From positions 1 to 9,648 of the forward strand of contig CAKQMM010000026.1 of NCBI GenBank assembly GCA_934254755.1: DNA of 9,648 nucleotides. Reading direction: 5' to 3'. The notes below the pieces were generated by a model. The model did not search any database. It was given only the letters and a program-made list of their open reading frames with translations, and was not told the origin of the DNA. Positions within the stretch are counted from its first letter, which is position 1. The number at the start of each line of letters is the position of its first letter. Source of the stretch: an uncultured Clostridia bacterium. Its GTDB lineage: Bacteria > Bacillota > Clostridia > Christensenellales > Borkfalkiaceae. Both the position numbers and the translations under genes were made by a program. This document shows, one piece after another, positions 1-6,402 of the stretch.

Positions 1-933
1 GTCCTGCAAATATCCGTAAAAACAGCCGTTGGGCTTACCCGATATATCGAAGCAGATTTTAGCGAAAGTTTCGATAGCGTTGCGGGTTACGGCGCAGTGG
101 AATTTAAAAGTATCTATCATTTTTTGGTTGTTATCAAGCAACAACTCGTCAAGCGTCATTCCCCGCTCCGACCAGTATTCCATAGGGGTCGGCTCGTATA
201 TATCTTCTATATTTAAACTTTCGTTTTTGTAAGCCTTTCTTATATTTTCGATATTGCCGTACTTTTCAAGCAAAAACTCTCTGAAATGTTTGGTGTTAGA
301 TATGCCGAAGTCGCCTCTTCTCGGGTCTCCCTGATTGCGCCAGTCGCCCCACCACATGTTTTCGCCGCAGTTGCCGAAGCCGCCGATAAAGTAGCCTAAA
401 ATCTGATTTGCGTAAGGTCCGTTTTCGATATGTTCTATTAAAAGTTTAAGCGCGTGCGAATAGTCGCTAAGCCACACTTTCGACGAAAACGACGGGCCCG
501 AAAACAGCCCCGGTCCCCCTTTATTGCCGCCGTCCGCGCCCGCTTCGTCATAGTCGGGGGTGTCGATACGGGCAAGAATTTCTTCTTTCGTCTTAGGCCC
601 GCCGTAGTAAACGCAAAGTTCTTCGGGGTGGCGTTTTATCCAGCCGATGCGCGGGTTGAATTGAAGGCGCGGCACTAAGTAACGGTTCGGATAGTCTTTA
701 AGCGTGGTTTCAAGCACTTCGTCTATCTTCGCGTAGTCGTAGGTATCCACGCCGTCCCAGCCCGTGTCTATGTTAAAACAACGGATATCCGAGCCGATTT
801 TATCTATAACTTCGTGGTTTTTATAGAAAAACGCGTCGCGCTCGGTATTGCATTTCGAGTGAGCGGCGTAGTAAAACGACCACGGAGTGTTTCTCATAAG
901 TTCAAGAGCTTCCGCCTTGGTAAGTTTCTTCAT
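1..933 (-). CDS. Clan GH-A glycoside hydrolase, GH42-like (C-terminus outside window)
   Basis: The first 311 residues of a longer protein are present; the reading frame runs off the left edge. The ATG at 931-933 is preceded by an excellent AAAGGAGAA ribosome site (938-946). The fold reads as a (beta/alpha)8 barrel: FNIDTGWDGVDTYDY (53-67), then VPRLQFNPRIGW (87-98), then GYFIGGFGNCGENMWWG (180-196). Glu191 sits where GH-A enzymes carry the acid/base residue. The stretch FREFLLEKYGNIENIRKAY (217-235) resembles the 'WL..KYG.ie.LN.aW' segment of GH42 beta-galactosidases, and CFYGY near residues 304-308 matches the strand before their nucleophile, which would lie past the edge. There is no signal peptide, so it is probably cytoplasmic. 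It likely cleaves beta-galactosides or related oligosaccharides, but the substrate is inferred only. It has its own promoter and follows the terminator of the other two hydrolase genes. Confidence 0.8.
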   Translation of the reverse strand, partial: MKKLTKAEALELMRNTPWSFYYAAHSKCNTERDAFFYKNHEVIDKIGSDIRCFNIDTGWDGVDTYDYAKIDEVLETTLKDYPNRYLVPRLQFNPRIGWIKRHPEELCVYYGGPKTKEEILARIDTPDYDEAGADGGNKGGPGLFSGPSFSSKVWLSDYSHALKLLIEHIENGPYANQILGYFIGGFGNCGENMWWGDWRNQGDPRRGDFGISNTKHFREFLLEKYGNIENIRKAYKNESLNIEDIYEPTPMEYWSERGMTLDELLLDNNQKMIDTFKFHCAVTRNAIETFAKICFDISGKPNGCFYGYLQD

Positions 934-1026
934 TAAGTTCTCCTTTAAAGCAGTTTTTGCAGTGGAAAATTTTACAAAAACTTAAATTTTATGGGTTTAT
1001 AAAAACCGATTGACAGATTTTTTTGA

Positions 1027-1035
1027 ATTATATCA
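1027..1035 (-). promoter_or_regulatory. Extended -10 promoter of the GH42-like gene
   Basis: On the minus strand this reads TGATATAAT, a perfect extended -10 (TGnTATAAT). No good -35 lies 16-18 nt upstream, as is common for extended -10 promoters. Transcription would start near 1020, giving a leader of about 87 nt before the ATG at 933. A second TATAAT lies just upstream (1038-1043). Confidence 0.45.
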
Positions 1036-1169
1036 TTATTATAAGTACCGCGAATATAATGTTACATATTTATATATTTAGTTTACAAAAGTATAAATTC
1101 GTACGCGTCGCAAGCGTAAAATTCACCTCGTTTTTTGACTTTCAATATTTAACGCAAAGTTACAAAAGT

Positions 1170-1210
1170 AAAACCCGCCTTGCTTAACTACGCTTAGAAA
1201 GGCGGGTTTT
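1170..1210 (-). terminator. Intrinsic terminator of the GH110/GH39 operon
   Basis: Perfect 12-bp inverted repeat, AAAACCCGCCTT (1170-1181) and AAGGCGGGTTTT (1199-1210), with a 17-nt loop. It lies about 60 nt beyond the stop of the GH39-like gene. The minus-strand stem ends in TTTT followed by ACTTTTG. The flanks allow it to work in both directions. Confidence 0.75.
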
Positions 1211-1268
1211 TAGGGAAAACATTCCTTATTACTAATTAGCGATAAAGAGTATTTTCCCTAAGTTGATT

Positions 1269-2648
1269 TTATTTAGTTTCGGCAAAATCGCCGAAAAGAA
1301 TAAGAAGCGGATAGTCTTTTACGGGCACGTTTTTAAAGCGGTAACCGTTTTCAACAGCAAAAACTTCGTCGGCTGTGAATTCGTAGACGGAGCCGTCCAT
1401 AAGGTCGATAAGTTTCGGCTTACCACTTACTCCGCTAATTTTAAACGAAACGGTGCTTTGATAAGAAGTGGTCATAATATCGGTCGGCTTATAGTAGCAA
1501 TACGCCGTGCCGCCTCTTTCGTTTTTTAAAAAAGCGGAAATAAAATCTTTGCCGTCGTCGTCCTCGCGGTAATATTTAAGCGACCATTCGGGCAAAAACT
1601 CAATCTCTCCCTCGATAACTTTTGCGCCGCCAATAGCGGAACAAACGGCGCGCATCGCGTAAAAAGACGGCTTCCGTTTATACTCGCCCGTCGGCTTTCC
1701 GCTTTTATCGTAAACGTTTTTAAGCAAGCCGAAGTAAGCTTTGCCGCTGACGCCGATAAGCGCTTCGTCAACGTCTACGGCGGTAAAGTAAGACGCGATT
1801 TTAACGTTGCTTATAAGGTCGATAAGTTCGCGGCGAAGAAGCATTTTCGCTTGCTTCAACTCATCCCACGCGCCTTCCCAAAGCGCGCCCGCGCCGCCTA
1901 CCTCGGACTGACAACCCGACTCGCCCTGAATCAAATCTTTAACGCCGTATTTATCAAGAATCGCCCTATACGGGGGGATTAACTTCAAAACGCCGTCTTC
2001 AAGATGCGCCGTGTATCTGTGATAAGAAACGGCGTCGATATATTCGCTCAGCCCCGTGGACAGCATTTTATCTATCCATTCGGGCTTTAAAAACGCCGTC
2101 GACCCCGCTATGACGTAAACGTCGCTTACAACTTCTTTCAAGGCCTTGGCGGTGGATATAGCAAAAGTTCCGTAGTCTATAGGGTTCTGCCCGTTTATCC
2201 AGCACCAGTCGCCGTCGGGTTCGTTCCATATTTCGTATTTATTGACTTTACCTTTATATCGCGCGGCGACTTGCTTACAGTAGTTAAGCCAGGCGCGCTT
2301 TTCTTCGTCCGTATTTATCGGCGGACAACCGACCCCGTAAAAATGCTCGTTTGCCCTATCGTTATATAAGCCGTTGCCGTAGCATAAACACATCCACGGC
2401 TCTATTCCGTTTTCAATAAGGTTATCGACGATATCGTCAAGCCACTTGAAATCGTACTCGCCCTTTATAGTTTCCGTCCTTGCCCAGCCCGATTGAATAC
2501 GCGCGTATTTAACCCCCGCGTTTTTTAACTCAGGGTAAACGCGGGAGGGGTCGTACATGTTTCTGTCGAGTTTTTCAAGCCCGACGCCGAAAACGGAATT
2601 TTTAATCTCCGTCGATTTTTTAAATTTAAGTTTCCCTGTTTTAATCAT
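1269..2648 (-). CDS. Clan GH-A glycosidase, GH39-like
   Basis: Complete 459-residue protein, a typical length for a (beta/alpha)8 glycosidase with a small C-terminal beta domain. The barrel starts at GVKYARIQSGW (45-55). KYEIWNEPD (137-145) is the GH-A acid/base motif, with Glu143 as acid/base. LIQGESG (239-245) carries the probable nucleophile Glu243. The C-terminal part (about 365-455) is beta-rich and resembles the accessory domain of GH39-type enzymes. No signal peptide is seen, so it is probably cytoplasmic. The family includes beta-xylosidases, iduronidases and other exo-acting enzymes, so the substrate cannot be read from sequence alone. The ATG lies 2 nt after the stop of the GH110-like gene (TGA-AT-ATG) with no clear Shine-Dalgarno, pointing to translational coupling. 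Confidence 0.85.
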   Translation of the reverse strand: MIKTGKLKFKKSTEIKNSVFGVGLEKLDRNMYDPSRVYPELKNAGVKYARIQSGWARTETIKGEYDFKWLDDIVDNLIENGIEPWMCLCYGNGLYNDRANEHFYGVGCPPINTDEEKRAWLNYCKQVAARYKGKVNKYEIWNEPDGDWCWINGQNPIDYGTFAISTAKALKEVVSDVYVIAGSTAFLKPEWIDKMLSTGLSEYIDAVSYHRYTAHLEDGVLKLIPPYRAILDKYGVKDLIQGESGCQSEVGGAGALWEGAWDELKQAKMLLRRELIDLISNVKIASYFTAVDVDEALIGVSGKAYFGLLKNVYDKSGKPTGEYKRKPSFYAMRAVCSAIGGAKVIEGEIEFLPEWSLKYYREDDDGKDFISAFLKNERGGTAYCYYKPTDIMTTSYQSTVSFKISGVSGKPKLIDLMDGSVYEFTADEVFAVENGYRFKNVPVKDYPLLILFGDFAETK

Positions 2649-2650
2649 AT

Positions 2651-4288
2651 TCAGTTCAGCCCCGGTTCTTTTACTTCAGCAGTTTCGCGCGTTAATTCTA
2701 CGCCGCCGTCGGAGGAAAATTCTCCGCAGTTTATAAGCTTAACTTTAATTTTTCCGCCGCTCGCGGCGCGGGTATCGAGCACGGTTATTTTATCGGTTAA
2801 GTTGTATTCCATCGCGTTATCGTTATCGAAAACACAGTTTATGAATTTAACGTTTTCGTGATAATATTTCGCTTTTTTATTGACGTAAACCTGCGGGCAA
2901 CTCAAAACGTTTGCGTGCATGGTTTTAAAGCGGCAGTTTTCAAAAGTCAAGTCGTTCACGGGCGAACTTTCAAACCAATAGCTCGTGTCGCCCGACAATA
3001 AAACTTTAAGTTCTATAACGCTGTTTTTTATAACCGACTTGCCGCGCGTCTGAAGCCTTATATGGGTGTTGCCGTTTACGAATTTGCAGTTGTCTATCGT
3101 TAAATTCGCCTGCGCCGATAAATTTTCGATTAAATCGCCCCGCTTTACGGTTTCCGCGCTTTTCTCAACCGTAAGTTTAAAGGTTTTTTCGTCATAAGTT
3201 TCGACTTTTTTGACTATAAACTCTTCTTTTTCTTCTAAAAAATTTTGGTTGTAAACCGCTATTTTATCCCCCGCCGCAAAGTTTTGCATAGCCGTTCCGT
3301 CAAGAGATTTTGACTCGGCGTAAATAACGTTTCCGACCGTTTTTTCGGCGTGGTAAAAATAAGAGTGAATGTTCAGTCCGTCGTCAATCATTCCGCCGAT
3401 GACGGAATTTGTTATTTTAAAATCGCCCGAACACGCCACGGCGTGTATCGCGTCGGCGGAATTCGTAACGGTCAGCGCGCTCGCTTCGTCGTTATTCATA
3501 ATAAGGCGGTCGATATAAAGGTTTTTAACGCGCACGGGCAAAATTCCCATACCCTGCCCGTTCACTATCCTGTAATTTTCAAGGCGGATATTTTCGCTGT
3601 TACGAATGAATACGTTCGATAAACTTCTATCTTCATGCGCAATGACGAACCTGTCGCCGACGGATAAAATATCTTTATCGTATCCTTTGAATTTAACTAA
3701 GTCGCCCGCTTTTTCGGGAGTTAAGTGTATGCGCTTAAACGGTCTTGTCGTGGGCGGTTGGGTTTTACCTATCGACGCCAAAAACAAGCCTTTACCGCGT
3801 TTTATCGTTCCGTCAAACGCCTGCACGAAGACGAAGTCAACCGTACTAAGGGTATCGTTTTCCCAGTCCTTTCCGTAAAAAACGATATTGCCGTCCACGA
3901 TTTTAAAGGGGCATTTTTCGTTGAATTTTGCTGTAAAGTAATCTTTTCCGACGTCCACGACTTCCCCTTCCGAAAAAGGCGGGCGTTCGTATTCGACTTT
4001 CACGTTTTTTATGGTTACGTTTTTACAGTTGTCGATTATAAACGGCTGAATTTTGCCGTGCAAAAACAAAGTCGCCCCGTTAAAATCGAGCGTTACGTTC
4101 TGAACGTTTTCTAAGTAGAACGCAACCTTATATCCGTCGCCCGCGCCGTAAGCGTCTTTTTTTGGAAGACCGAAGCGGCTAAGCTCGCCCCCGTAAACGT
4201 TTATAAGCTTACTGTCCGCTAAGTAGTAGTTATTGCTTTGCAACTTTTCGCCGATAATTATTTTTTTATTCATAACTCGATTATACAT
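2651..4288 (-). CDS. GH110-like right-handed parallel beta-helix glycosidase
   Basis: 545 residues of beta-helix rungs with repeated 'NV.IKN', 'NLYIDR', 'DFKITNS' and 'NLTIDNCKF' steps. Several stretches match the GH110 (alpha-1,3-galactosidase) pattern: YERPPFSEGEVVDV (100-113), ADAIH (278-282), MIDDGLNIHSYF (300-311) and RLQTRGKSVIKNS (411-423). The Asp302-Asp303 pair followed by N-x-H is the conserved active-site-like motif in this group. Characterised GH110 enzymes remove terminal alpha-1,3-galactose and are usually exported; this one has no signal peptide. Two starts are possible: the ATG at 4288 (MYNRV) or the ATG at 4273 (MNKK); neither has a good ribosome site, and the shorter form looks more natural. 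It is first in the operon with the GH39-like gene. Another beta-helix hydrolase or epimerase family is possible but less likely. Confidence 0.75.
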   Translation of the reverse strand: MYNRVMNKKIIIGEKLQSNNYYLADSKLINVYGGELSRFGLPKKDAYGAGDGYKVAFYLENVQNVTLDFNGATLFLHGKIQPFIIDNCKNVTIKNVKVEYERPPFSEGEVVDVGKDYFTAKFNEKCPFKIVDGNIVFYGKDWENDTLSTVDFVFVQAFDGTIKRGKGLFLASIGKTQPPTTRPFKRIHLTPEKAGDLVKFKGYDKDILSVGDRFVIAHEDRSLSNVFIRNSENIRLENYRIVNGQGMGILPVRVKNLYIDRLIMNNDEASALTVTNSADAIHAVACSGDFKITNSVIGGMIDDGLNIHSYFYHAEKTVGNVIYAESKSLDGTAMQNFAAGDKIAVYNQNFLEEKEEFIVKKVETYDEKTFKLTVEKSAETVKRGDLIENLSAQANLTIDNCKFVNGNTHIRLQTRGKSVIKNSVIELKVLLSGDTSYWFESSPVNDLTFENCRFKTMHANVLSCPQVYVNKKAKYYHENVKFINCVFDNDNAMEYNLTDKITVLDTRAASGGKIKVKLINCGEFSSDGGVELTRETAEVKEPGLN

Positions 4289-4646
4289 TAAATCGACGCA
4301 CGCGCATAAAAGTTGACGAGATTATAAATTTTATAGTCAAAAGTTTAAAAATAATTGTCTTTTTATTTACTGTTCAGGTGCGTTGCGAAAATTCCGTTTC
4401 TGTACCTTACGGGCGGCGTATATTTATATCGCCGTGAGCGAAGCGTATTTAAAGACGGGCGACATTCGTCTTTTATCTGCGTGCTACAGGGTTTTAGCCC
4501 GCATAGGGGCCTCTTTCCCTGCGAATACGAGCGCGCTCGCTCGCCGTCAATAAAATGAATAGCCGCCGCCGTTATGCTATGAGACTAAAATTTTTGCGAT
4601 TATCTTAGAAACGCCGATTTAATAACTAAACGCGAATTTTAAGTAA
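4289..4646. other. Intergenic region upstream of the hydrolase operon
   Basis: About 360 nt with no convincing gene. The only open frame of note (4355-4558, plus) lacks a ribosome site and has unnatural composition. The region contains the possible operon promoter and a GAGCGCGCTC palindrome near 4529-4538. Confidence 0.6.
4321..4349 (-). promoter_or_regulatory. Possible promoter of the GH110/GH39 operon
   Basis: On the minus strand a perfect TATAAT (4321-4326) lies 17 nt from TTTAAA (4344-4349), a 4/6 match to the -35 consensus. Transcription would start near 4313, leaving a leader of 25-40 nt depending on the start codon. A+T-rich DNA makes chance matches likely. Confidence 0.3.
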
Positions 4647-4676
4647 AAGCGGGGGCGAAAAATTTCGCCCCCGCTT
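4647..4676 (-). terminator. Strong hairpin terminator
   Basis: Perfect 14-bp inverted repeat, AAGCGGGGGCGAAA (4647-4660) and TTTCGCCCCCGCTT (4663-4676), separated by 2 nt. On the minus strand it is followed by TTTTACTTAAAATT, so it would stop transcription coming from the right and insulate the hydrolase operon. The plus-strand flank is A-rich, so it is less effective in that direction. Confidence 0.7.
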
Positions 4677-4985
4677 AAAACGGATTTTATAATGATTAAC
4701 TTAAAATCATTATTTATTTAATTAAATTTGCTTCGCTCTCTTATAAATCGTCCCCCTTCGTTTATTTTTATCGACGAATATATAGTAGCATAAAATTACC
4801 CTCGCAAAACGCCCGATATAAGAATTTTATAACCCATTTTGTCGAAAATATATTTCGCGCTTTTTACCGCCGCATTTATATGAGGCGGCGAAGGCAATAC
4901 CATTACCTTCGGTCGGCTTGCTTTGCAATAATTTAACTTTCGGCAAGCCGACTTCCCGCCCGCTTAATTCCCGCTTCAACTGTTT
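4677..4985. other. Gene-free junction DNA with two hairpins
   Basis: No gene is supported. A+T-rich to about 4860, then G+C-rich palindromes: CCGCC (4867-4871) with GGCGG (4884-4888), and a 10-bp inverted repeat GTCGGCTTGC (4912-4921) with GCAAGCCGAC (4943-4952). Minus-strand open frames spanning 4827-5213 are by-products of the palindromes and not credible proteins. Confidence 0.55.
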
Positions 4986-5026
4986 CAACCAAAAAAGAGC
5001 AACGCGAGGTTGCTCTTTTTTGGTTG
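4986..5026 (-). terminator. Bidirectional terminator after first tRNA-end module
   Basis: Perfect 18-bp inverted repeat (4986-5003 and 5009-5026) with the 5-nt loop GCGAG. The arms carry A6 and T6 tracts at their outer part, so it has the U-tract form of an intrinsic terminator on both strands. On the minus strand it directly follows a sequence ending in ACCA, like a terminator after a tRNA gene. Confidence 0.75.
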
Positions 5027-5040
5027 GTACTCCCTGCGGG
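5025..5040 (-). other. Short tRNA 3'-end-like repeat (copy 1)
   Basis: Matches 5183-5198 at 15 of 16 positions. On the minus strand it reads as the last T-stem bases, a 7-nt acceptor strand, a discriminator A and CCA (CCCGCAGGGAGTACCA). The T-loop is absent, so only the outer end of a tRNA is preserved. It is an older or shorter duplicate of the neighbouring fragment, or a second attachment remnant. Confidence 0.45.
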
Positions 5041-5044
5041 TAAA

Positions 5045-5145
5045 TTCCCCCGCTTAACGGGGGAAATGGCAACAAAGTTGCCAAAAGGGGCGCGCCCGCC
5101 GCGTAGGCGGTCGAACCCTTGGGTTCGCCGTTCCGCAAGGAACGG
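5045..5145. repeat. Cluster of consecutive small palindromes
   Basis: Six perfect inverted repeats sit almost end to end: TTCCCCCG/CGGGGGAA (5045-5065), TGGCAAC/GTTGCCA (5067-5083), the palindrome GGGCGCGCCC (5088-5097), CCGCC/GGCGG (5096-5110), CGAACCC/GGGTTCG (5112-5127) and CCGTTCC/GGAACGG around a GCAA tetraloop (5128-5145). The arrangement resembles dispersed palindromic-unit repeats found between genes in many uncultured Clostridia, but copy number cannot be judged from one window. Confidence 0.6.
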
Positions 5146-5184
5146 CATAAAAGAGCGACCGATGTTTTCGGTCGCTCTTTTATG
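5146..5184 (-). terminator. Terminator after second tRNA-end module
   Basis: Perfect 17-bp inverted repeat (5146-5162 and 5168-5184), loop TGTTT, arms containing AAAAGAGCGACC and GGTCGCTCTTTT. On the minus strand it begins at the CCA of the tRNA fragment, the normal position for a tRNA terminator. Its stem shares the AAAGAGC-R-ACC pattern with the terminator at 4986-5026. Confidence 0.75.
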
Positions 5185-5207
5185 GTGCTCCCTGCGGGAA
5201 TCGAACC
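5183..5207 (-). other. tRNA 3'-end fragment, probable attachment site remnant
   Basis: On the minus strand this 25-nt piece contains the T-loop GTTCGATTC, the T-stem 3' strand CCCGC, a 7-nt acceptor strand AGGGAGC, discriminator A and encoded CCA, all at canonical spacing. The upstream half of the tRNA is missing: the bases that should form the 5' T-stem strand read TTTGG rather than a partner of CCCGC, and no GCTCCCT acceptor partner occurs within the expected 50-60 nt. Homology to a tRNA therefore stops at the T-loop edge, as at the displaced end of an element integrated into a tRNA gene. The amino acid identity cannot be told without the anticodon. Confidence 0.6.
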
Positions 5208-5356
5208 AAACAAACCCGCATTTTTAACGCGTAAAATCTTAGATTTTATCGCACATTTTAAAACTTTTTGTTGAAAATCTGTCGAAGAAGTTATCGCCTT
5301 TTAACGTCGTCTTTACACAAAACGAAAAGCCTATGTTATTACCCTTTTATCAGCCT

Positions 5357-5378
5357 TGCGCCGTATGGCGCATTTTTT
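5357..5378 (+). terminator. Plus-strand intrinsic terminator without an assigned gene
   Basis: TGCGCC (5357-5362), loop GTAT, GGCGCA (5367-5372), followed directly by six T (5373-5378). The T run is only on the plus strand. No plus-strand gene lies upstream, so it may block readthrough from the chromosome or end a small RNA. Confidence 0.55.
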
Positions 5379-5471
5379 AATAAAAACCGGGCGGCGCGTG
5401 CGGTTTTACAAGGCAAAACGGCTTTTTCGCCGCCCACCGATTTAAAAGGGTTCGCGTTCAGCGAACCTATC

Positions 5472-5520
5472 GCGCGCGTTATTACTTTAATTATACTATA
5501 TCTTAACGCATAACGCGCGC
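5472..5520. repeat. Inverted repeat flanking an A+T-rich core
   Basis: GCGCGCGTTA (5472-5481) and TAACGCGCGC (5511-5520) form a perfect 10-bp inverted repeat around 29 nt of mostly A+T DNA. The symmetry with a low-melting core would suit a protein-binding or strand-opening site. No function can be assigned. Confidence 0.4.
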
Positions 5521-5654
5521 TTTTATTATAATTTTTTTATTCTTTCTTCCAAAATAGAAAGCTCCCTGCCGCCAAAATTCGCAAAAAGCGAACCGCGGGT
5601 AAGCAAAAACCGAACCTACGCGCGCGACAAATATATAAATTTACGGCACGACGA

Positions 5655-5689
5655 AAAGCGTTGACGGTTTTTAACCCGTTCAACGCTTT
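5655..5689 (-). terminator. Terminator after the winged-helix gene
   Basis: AAAGCGTTGA (5655-5664) and TCAACGCTTT (5680-5689) pair perfectly, and inner CGG/CCG bases extend the stem past a one-base bulge. It starts 22 nt after the stop of the 5711-6184 gene; on the minus strand the stem ends in TTT followed by TCG, a weak U tract. Confidence 0.55.
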
Positions 5690-5710
5690 AAAAACGTCTT
5701 CTTTATTTAA

Positions 5711-6184
5711 TTAAACCTTGTCAATTAAGTCGTTTATATCGTCAATCATAGCGTCAAGTTGTTCTTGCGAGTATTCGCGTTCGTTTGCTGTGTGCGTATT
5801 GTTTCTTTTGTTCCACCTTGCGTTCTCGAATGCGTCAGAAACCTTGCCGGCGACGTCGGCGACGCGGCTTAGCGCTATAAAATCGCGGTGACCGTTCCCG
5901 GAAGGGATAGCCTTTATAAAGCCTTTGGCTTCAAGTTTATTTAAAATGCGCGTAATTGCGTCGTACGACTTGTTTAAACGGACTTGCAAGCCGACCACGC
6001 TACCCGAATAACGTTTCAACCGCCCTTTAAGCGTAAACGTTTCGATAATCGCGTAAACGTAATATTCTTCGAGCGATAAGCCCGTAATCTGATAAAAGTT
6101 GTAAGGGATTTTTATGTATTTATATTCTTTTTCAATGCTTTTGTGCTGTTTTGTATCCTTTAAATTAGATAAAGCGACTTTCAT
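5711..6184 (-). CDS. Winged-helix DNA-binding protein
   Basis: 157 residues. The start is well supported by GGAG 9 nt upstream of the ATG (GGAGAAATAAAAAATG). Residues 22-105 form a winged-helix domain: YIKIPYNFYQITGLSLEEYYV (helix 1), a recognition segment QVRLNKSYDAITRILNKLEA (67-86), and a wing at GFIKAIPSGNGHRDFI (88-103). The layout resembles the helix-turn-helix proteins of plasmids and phages that read 'i..RLN.sy..V.r.l..L..kGfI'. The tail (134-157) is acidic and helical, possibly for dimerisation. It is the last gene of the element before the attachment side and is followed by a terminator. Likely a regulator or replication accessory protein; no specific family can be named. Confidence 0.7.
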   Translation of the reverse strand: MKVALSNLKDTKQHKSIEKEYKYIKIPYNFYQITGLSLEEYYVYAIIETFTLKGRLKRYSGSVVGLQVRLNKSYDAITRILNKLEAKGFIKAIPSGNGHRDFIALSRVADVAGKVSDAFENARWNKRNNTHTANEREYSQEQLDAMIDDINDLIDKV

Positions 6185-6229
6185 TTTTTATTTCTCCGGT
6201 TGTTTTTTTGTTTTTGGTGCAAATTTTAG

Positions 6230-6259
6230 TTGCTATTTTTTATCGAGTTATGGTAAAAT
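6230..6259 (+). promoter_or_regulatory. Plus-strand promoter of a small RNA
   Basis: Extended -10 TGGTAAAAT (6251-6259; TGn plus a 5/6 -10) with TTGCTA (6230-6235, 4/6) as -35 at 18-nt spacing. It points opposite to all genes here and leads into a stretch closed by a plus-strand terminator. Confidence 0.5.
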
Positions 6260-6265
6260 ACACTC

Positions 6266-6402
6266 ACCGAAAGGAACAATAACGCCGACGCAAGGGTTTA
6301 ATATTGCGTAGTTTGCCTTTTATACGGGGTGTACGACCGTCACTGAATTGCAAGTCTTTGTTTTCCCTCCCCCCCGGAAAATATACTCGGGGGAGTTTTT
6401 TT
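6266..6402 (+). ncRNA. Candidate small antisense-oriented RNA (about 137 nt)
   Basis: A plus-strand unit in the 216-nt gap between two minus-strand genes. It has a promoter (6230-6259), a body with no usable open frame (the only ATG frame gives about 10 codons), an internal stem ACGCAA (6288-6293)/TTGCGT (6304-6309), and an intrinsic terminator at 6367-6402. Its 3' end touches the stop codon of the 6401-6955 gene. Short counter-oriented RNAs near replication genes often control copy number in plasmids and phages, but a target is not evident. It could also mark a priming site for complementary-strand synthesis. The ends are estimates. Confidence 0.45.
6367..6402 (+). terminator. Plus-strand terminator of the small RNA
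   Basis: CTCCCCC (6367-6373) pairs with GGGGGAG (6389-6395), followed by seven T (6396-6402). The tract faces only the plus strand; on the minus strand the stem is followed by GGAAAACAAAG, so it is not a proper terminator for the adjacent minus-strand gene, whose stop codon overlaps the T run. Confidence 0.65.

Larger units (their letters stand above)
934..1268. other. Intergenic region between hydrolase genes
   Basis: Strongly A+T-rich gap of 335 nt without a credible gene. It holds the ribosome site and the extended -10 of the left gene and the terminator of the right operon. A plus-strand TTGACA at 1010-1015 has no -10 at proper spacing and no gene to serve. Confidence 0.7.
5208..5710. 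other. Non-coding end of the integrated element
   Basis: About 500 nt without a credible gene on either strand. Contents: a plus-strand terminator (5357-5378), a short hairpin GGTTCGC/GCGAACC (5449-5467), a G+C/A+T/G+C inverted repeat (5472-5520), another CGCGCGCG patch near 5620, and the terminator of the next gene (5655-5689). If 5183-5207 is an attachment site, this is the element's terminal region, where integrase arm sites would be expected. Confidence 0.5.

Noticed and set aside
1263..1529. Plus-strand frames inside the hydrolase, winged-helix and Zot-like genes
   Set aside because: They are antisense shadows of well-supported minus-strand genes with catalytic motifs or good ribosome sites.
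4355..4558. 67-codon plus-strand frame upstream of the hydrolase operon
   Set aside because: No ribosome site, Cys/Arg/Phe-rich random composition, no fitting promoter and opposite strand to all neighbours.
5029..5207. CRISPR array
   Set aside because: The repeats are few, palindromic and of different sequence, with no regular spacer length and no cas genes.
4827..5227. Open frames of 67-128 codons on both strands across the palindrome cluster
   Set aside because: They exist because the G+C-rich hairpins lack stops. They have no ribosome site, no domain-like composition and run through two terminators and tRNA-like ends.
5183..5260. A complete tRNA gene
   Set aside because: Only the 3' 25 nt fit. 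No acceptor 5' partner, D-arm or matching T-stem 5' strand is found upstream on the minus strand.
5475..5515. Possible dif/XerCD site in the A+T core, since many inoviruses integrate at dif
   Set aside because: Compared by eye with the Bacillus-type dif sequence it matches fewer than half the positions and the conserved TTATGT-type arm is missing.
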